A stretch of 64,000 nt of DNA from BRH-c25 sp964619815. Its GTDB lineage: Bacteria; Bacillota; Clostridia; Lutisporales; Lutisporaceae. Shown piece after piece: positions 61,724 to 64,000 of this stretch. The notes below the pieces were generated by a model. The model had not been told where the DNA came from. It saw nothing but the letters and a program-made list of their open reading frames with translations, and did not search any database. The stretch covers positions 1-64,000 of the forward strand of contig CAZUGK010000002.1 of assembly GCA_964619815.1 (NCBI GenBank), given 5' to 3'. The first letter of the stretch is position 1, and the number at the start of each line of letters is the position of its first letter. The position numbers and the translations under genes are program-made.

Positions 61724-63052
61724 ATGGGTTATGTACCATCAACACTAGAAGAAAGACAACGAATGCTTGAAACGATTGGTAAAAAAAGTATTGATGAACT
61801 CTTCTCTCATATACCACAAGATATCATGTTAGGCAGACCACTTAGCATTCCTGCAGGTTTATCCGAGATAGAGATCCGAAAAGCCATGGAGGGTATTGCA
61901 GCAAAAAATAAGATATTTAAAACCATTTTTAGAGGAGCTGGTGCATATAACCACTATATTCCTTCCGTTGTAAAACATATAACTTCAAAGGAGGAATTTG
62001 TAACAGCGTATACTCCCTATCAAGCGGAAATCAGCCAAGGAATTCTTCAATCTATTTTTGAATATCAAACGATGATTTGCGAGCTAACGGGGATGGATAC
62101 ATCCAATGCATCAGTTTATGACGGCGCAACGGCTGCATCAGAAGCTATTTTAATGTGCAGAGAGAAAAACAAAAGCAAAGCGGTAATATCGGCAACAGTT
62201 AATCCACAAACAATTGAGGTTATAAAGACCTATTGTGAAGCGTCCGGAACTGAAATAATAATCGTGCCTGCTAAAAATGGTGTAACTGATTCAGAGGCGC
62301 TCTTGGCATCAGTTGATAAAAACGTAGGTGCTGTTTACATTCAGCAGCCAAATTATTATGGAGTGATTGAGAATGCTGATGAAATAGGAGAAATTGCTCA
62401 TAGTGCTGGTGCTAAATATATTATGGGCTGTAATCCAATCGCACTTGCTATACTGAAAACTCCCGGAGAATGCGGAGCTGATATAGCAGTAGGGGAAGGT
62501 CAGCCATTAGGCATACCGCTTTCGTTCGGCGGACCATACCTTGGATTTATGGCGTGCAAAAATGCAATGACAAGAAAACTGCCCGGAAGAATAGTCGGCG
62601 AAACAGTGGATATAAACGGAAACAGAGCCTATGTACTTACATTGCAAGCAAGAGAACAACATATCAGAAGAGAAAAAGCGTCAAGCAGCATTTGTTCGAA
62701 TCAGGCACTGTGTGCGCTTACGGCATCAGTGTATATGAGCACGATGGGACCAAACGGCATCACTGAGGCCGCGAAACAATGCCTGACCAAAGCAAAATAT
62801 GCGGCAGCGAACATTTCTTCTATAAAGGGATTTGAACTCAAATTTAACGATAACTTTTTTAACGAGTTTGTAACTTCCTGCTCTGTTCCTGTGAATGTTG
62901 TTATGTCTAAGCTAGAGGAAAACGGAATACTAGGAGGATATCCATTAGCTGGTGAGCTTCAAGGATGTATCCTTTGGTGCGTTACGGAAGTCAACACGAA
63001 AGCTGAAATTGATCAACTTATTGAAATATTAAAGGAGGTATCAAGCAAATGA
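61724..63052 (+). CDS. gcvPA: Glycine dehydrogenase (decarboxylating) subunit 1
   Basis: This 442-residue canonical subunit has FRGAGAYNHYIPSVV, TAYTPYQAEISQGILQS, NASVYDGATAASEA and SFGGPYLGFMA. It is encoded 4 bases after gcvH, and its stop overlaps the gcvPB start (ATGA). It provides the reference against which the paralog at 45973 stands out. Confidence 0.96.
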   Translation: MGYVPSTLEERQRMLETIGKKSIDELFSHIPQDIMLGRPLSIPAGLSEIEIRKAMEGIAAKNKIFKTIFRGAGAYNHYIPSVVKHITSKEEFVTAYTPYQAEISQGILQSIFEYQTMICELTGMDTSNASVYDGATAASEAILMCREKNKSKAVISATVNPQTIEVIKTYCEASGTEIIIVPAKNGVTDSEALLASVDKNVGAVYIQQPNYYGVIENADEIGEIAHSAGAKYIMGCNPIALAILKTPGECGADIAVGEGQPLGIPLSFGGPYLGFMACKNAMTRKLPGRIVGETVDINGNRAYVLTLQAREQHIRREKASSSICSNQALCALTASVYMSTMGPNGITEAAKQCLTKAKYAAANISSIKGFELKFNDNFFNEFVTSCSVPVNVVMSKLEENGILGGYPLAGELQGCILWCVTEVNTKAEIDQLIEILKEVSSK

Positions 63053-64000
63053 AACTAATATTTGAACAAAGCCACAAAGGCAGAGGCTGCTCGATTCTTC
63101 CAAAATGTGATATTCCTCAAGATGCTGAATTACCTGAAGGAAAAAAAAGAAAGTCCCCATTGAGATTACCTGAGATTGCTGAGTGCGACCTTGTAAGGCA
63201 TTATTCTACATTGGCTCAGAAAACCTACGGCTTGAACGATGGATTTTACCCATTGGGCTCCTGTACGATGAAGTACAATCCAAAAATTAATGATCAGATG
63301 GCCAGTATGACTGACTTTACCAATATTCATCCGCTGCAGCCCGAACACACAGTTCAAGGCTGTCTTGAAGTTTTTAACTTAATTGAATCATACCTTTGTG
63401 AGATTACTGGGATGGATGCAATGACATTTCAGCCTGCAGCAGGTGCACATGGCGAATTTACAGGTTTATTACTGATCAAGGCTTACCATAAATCAAGAAA
63501 TGACATAAAGCGTACTAAAATAATAGTACCTGACTCCGCACATGGAACGAACCCGGCAAGCGCAGCAATGGCAGGCTTTTCAATTGTCAGTGTACCATCA
63601 AATAAAGATGGGTGTGTTGATATTGATATCTTAAAAACGGTTGTCGGGGATGATACGGCAGGACTGATGCTTACAAATCCTAATACAGTAGGTTTGTTTG
63701 ATAAAAATATTAATGAGATTACAAATATCATTCATGAGGCCGGTGGGCTCGTCTACTACGATGGAGCTAATCTGAATGCAATAATGGGAATTGTTCGTCC
63801 TGGTGATATGGGATTTGATGTGATCCATCTCAATCTCCATAAGACATTTTCAACACCTCATGGCGGGGGAGGTCCGGGAAGCGGACCTGTAGGATGCAAA
63901 CAGAAACTTACAGAATTTCTTCCAACGCCATTAATTAAAAAGGATGGGAAATATAGTTTTGATTACAATCTATCCCATAGCATTGGCCGCATGAAGGGAT
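63049..64000 (+). CDS. gcvPB: Glycine dehydrogenase (decarboxylating) subunit 2, 5' part
   Basis: This starts at ATG 63049 after AAAGGAGG and runs open to the window edge, giving 317 codons of a protein usually near 485. Canonical motifs include PLGSCTMKYNPK, DSAHGTNPASAAMAG and HLNLHKTFSTPHGGGGPG with PLP Lys265. It is truncated only by the window. Confidence 0.96.
   Translation, partial: MKLIFEQSHKGRGCSILPKCDIPQDAELPEGKKRKSPLRLPEIAECDLVRHYSTLAQKTYGLNDGFYPLGSCTMKYNPKINDQMASMTDFTNIHPLQPEHTVQGCLEVFNLIESYLCEITGMDAMTFQPAAGAHGEFTGLLLIKAYHKSRNDIKRTKIIVPDSAHGTNPASAAMAGFSIVSVPSNKDGCVDIDILKTVVGDDTAGLMLTNPNTVGLFDKNINEITNIIHEAGGLVYYDGANLNAIMGIVRPGDMGFDVIHLNLHKTFSTPHGGGGPGSGPVGCKQKLTEFLPTPLIKKDGKYSFDYNLSHSIGRMKG

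Overview
This window is chromosomal DNA of an anaerobic, amino-acid-fermenting member of the Clostridia (Eubacteriales). The evidence is AT-rich coding sequence with strong AGGAGG-type ribosome binding sites, a complete selenocysteine-dependent glycine reductase operon, glycine riboswitches, a glycine cleavage operon and a full selenocysteine insertion cluster. The species cannot be named from the sequence. A 10-base run of N lies inside grdA, so the source is a draft assembly.

Layout. 1-8.9 kb: a partial DUF2200 gene, an S41-type peptidase, a BlaI/M56-type regulator-sensor pair, a GC-rich Lhr-type helicase and an alpha/beta hydrolase. 8.9-29.7 kb: a large catabolic region built around a bacterial microcompartment (BMC). 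It encodes three EutN/CcmL pentamers, three BMC-H hexamers, a CoA-acylating aldehyde dehydrogenase, PduL, two DeoC-family aldolases, a zinc alcohol dehydrogenase, four SDR oxidoreductases, an FGGY sugar kinase, a SorC-family regulator, a ribose-type ABC importer, a Hyi-like isomerase, a 2-hydroxyacid dehydrogenase and two small unknown proteins. A recurring TTGACAAATGTCATG motif sits on its promoters, and repeated structured elements lie between, and partly inside, its genes. 29.7-31.9 kb: a virginiamycin-B-lyase-like gene behind an attenuator-like leader, and a nucleotidyltransferase. 32-42.8 kb: an NhaC-family transporter diverging from the glycine reductase operon (grdX-trxB-trxA-grdE-grdA-grdB-grdC-grdD). 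Each side has its own tandem glycine riboswitch and terminator. 42.9-51.7 kb: a sigma-54 activator followed by a sigma-54-type operon of an SDR, divergent paralogs of both glycine decarboxylase subunits, an NAD-kinase-fold protein and a second NhaC transporter. 51.9-59.8 kb: selenium genes: selA, selB, tRNA-Sec, selD (itself with an in-frame UGA), a LysR regulator, a class V aminotransferase, yedF and DUF3343. 59.8-64 kb: a third glycine riboswitch and gcvT-gcvH-gcvPA-gcvPB, cut by the window edge.

How it works together. Glycine would be reduced to acetyl phosphate by glycine reductase, using electrons from thioredoxin, or oxidised through the cleavage system. Riboswitches tie both routes, and one NhaC transporter, to glycine level. 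Selenium genes supply Sec for GrdA, GrdB and SelD. The BMC region probably imports a sugar or polyol, isomerises, oxidises and phosphorylates it, cleaves it with DeoC-type aldolases and turns the released aldehyde into acyl-CoA and acyl phosphate inside a shell. Its substrate cannot be read from sequence.

The two best candidates for undescribed biology are the sigma-54-controlled GcvP-paralog operon (45.1-51.7 kb) and this aldolase-based microcompartment, whose first DeoC carries a ferredoxin-like cysteine motif at its C-terminus.
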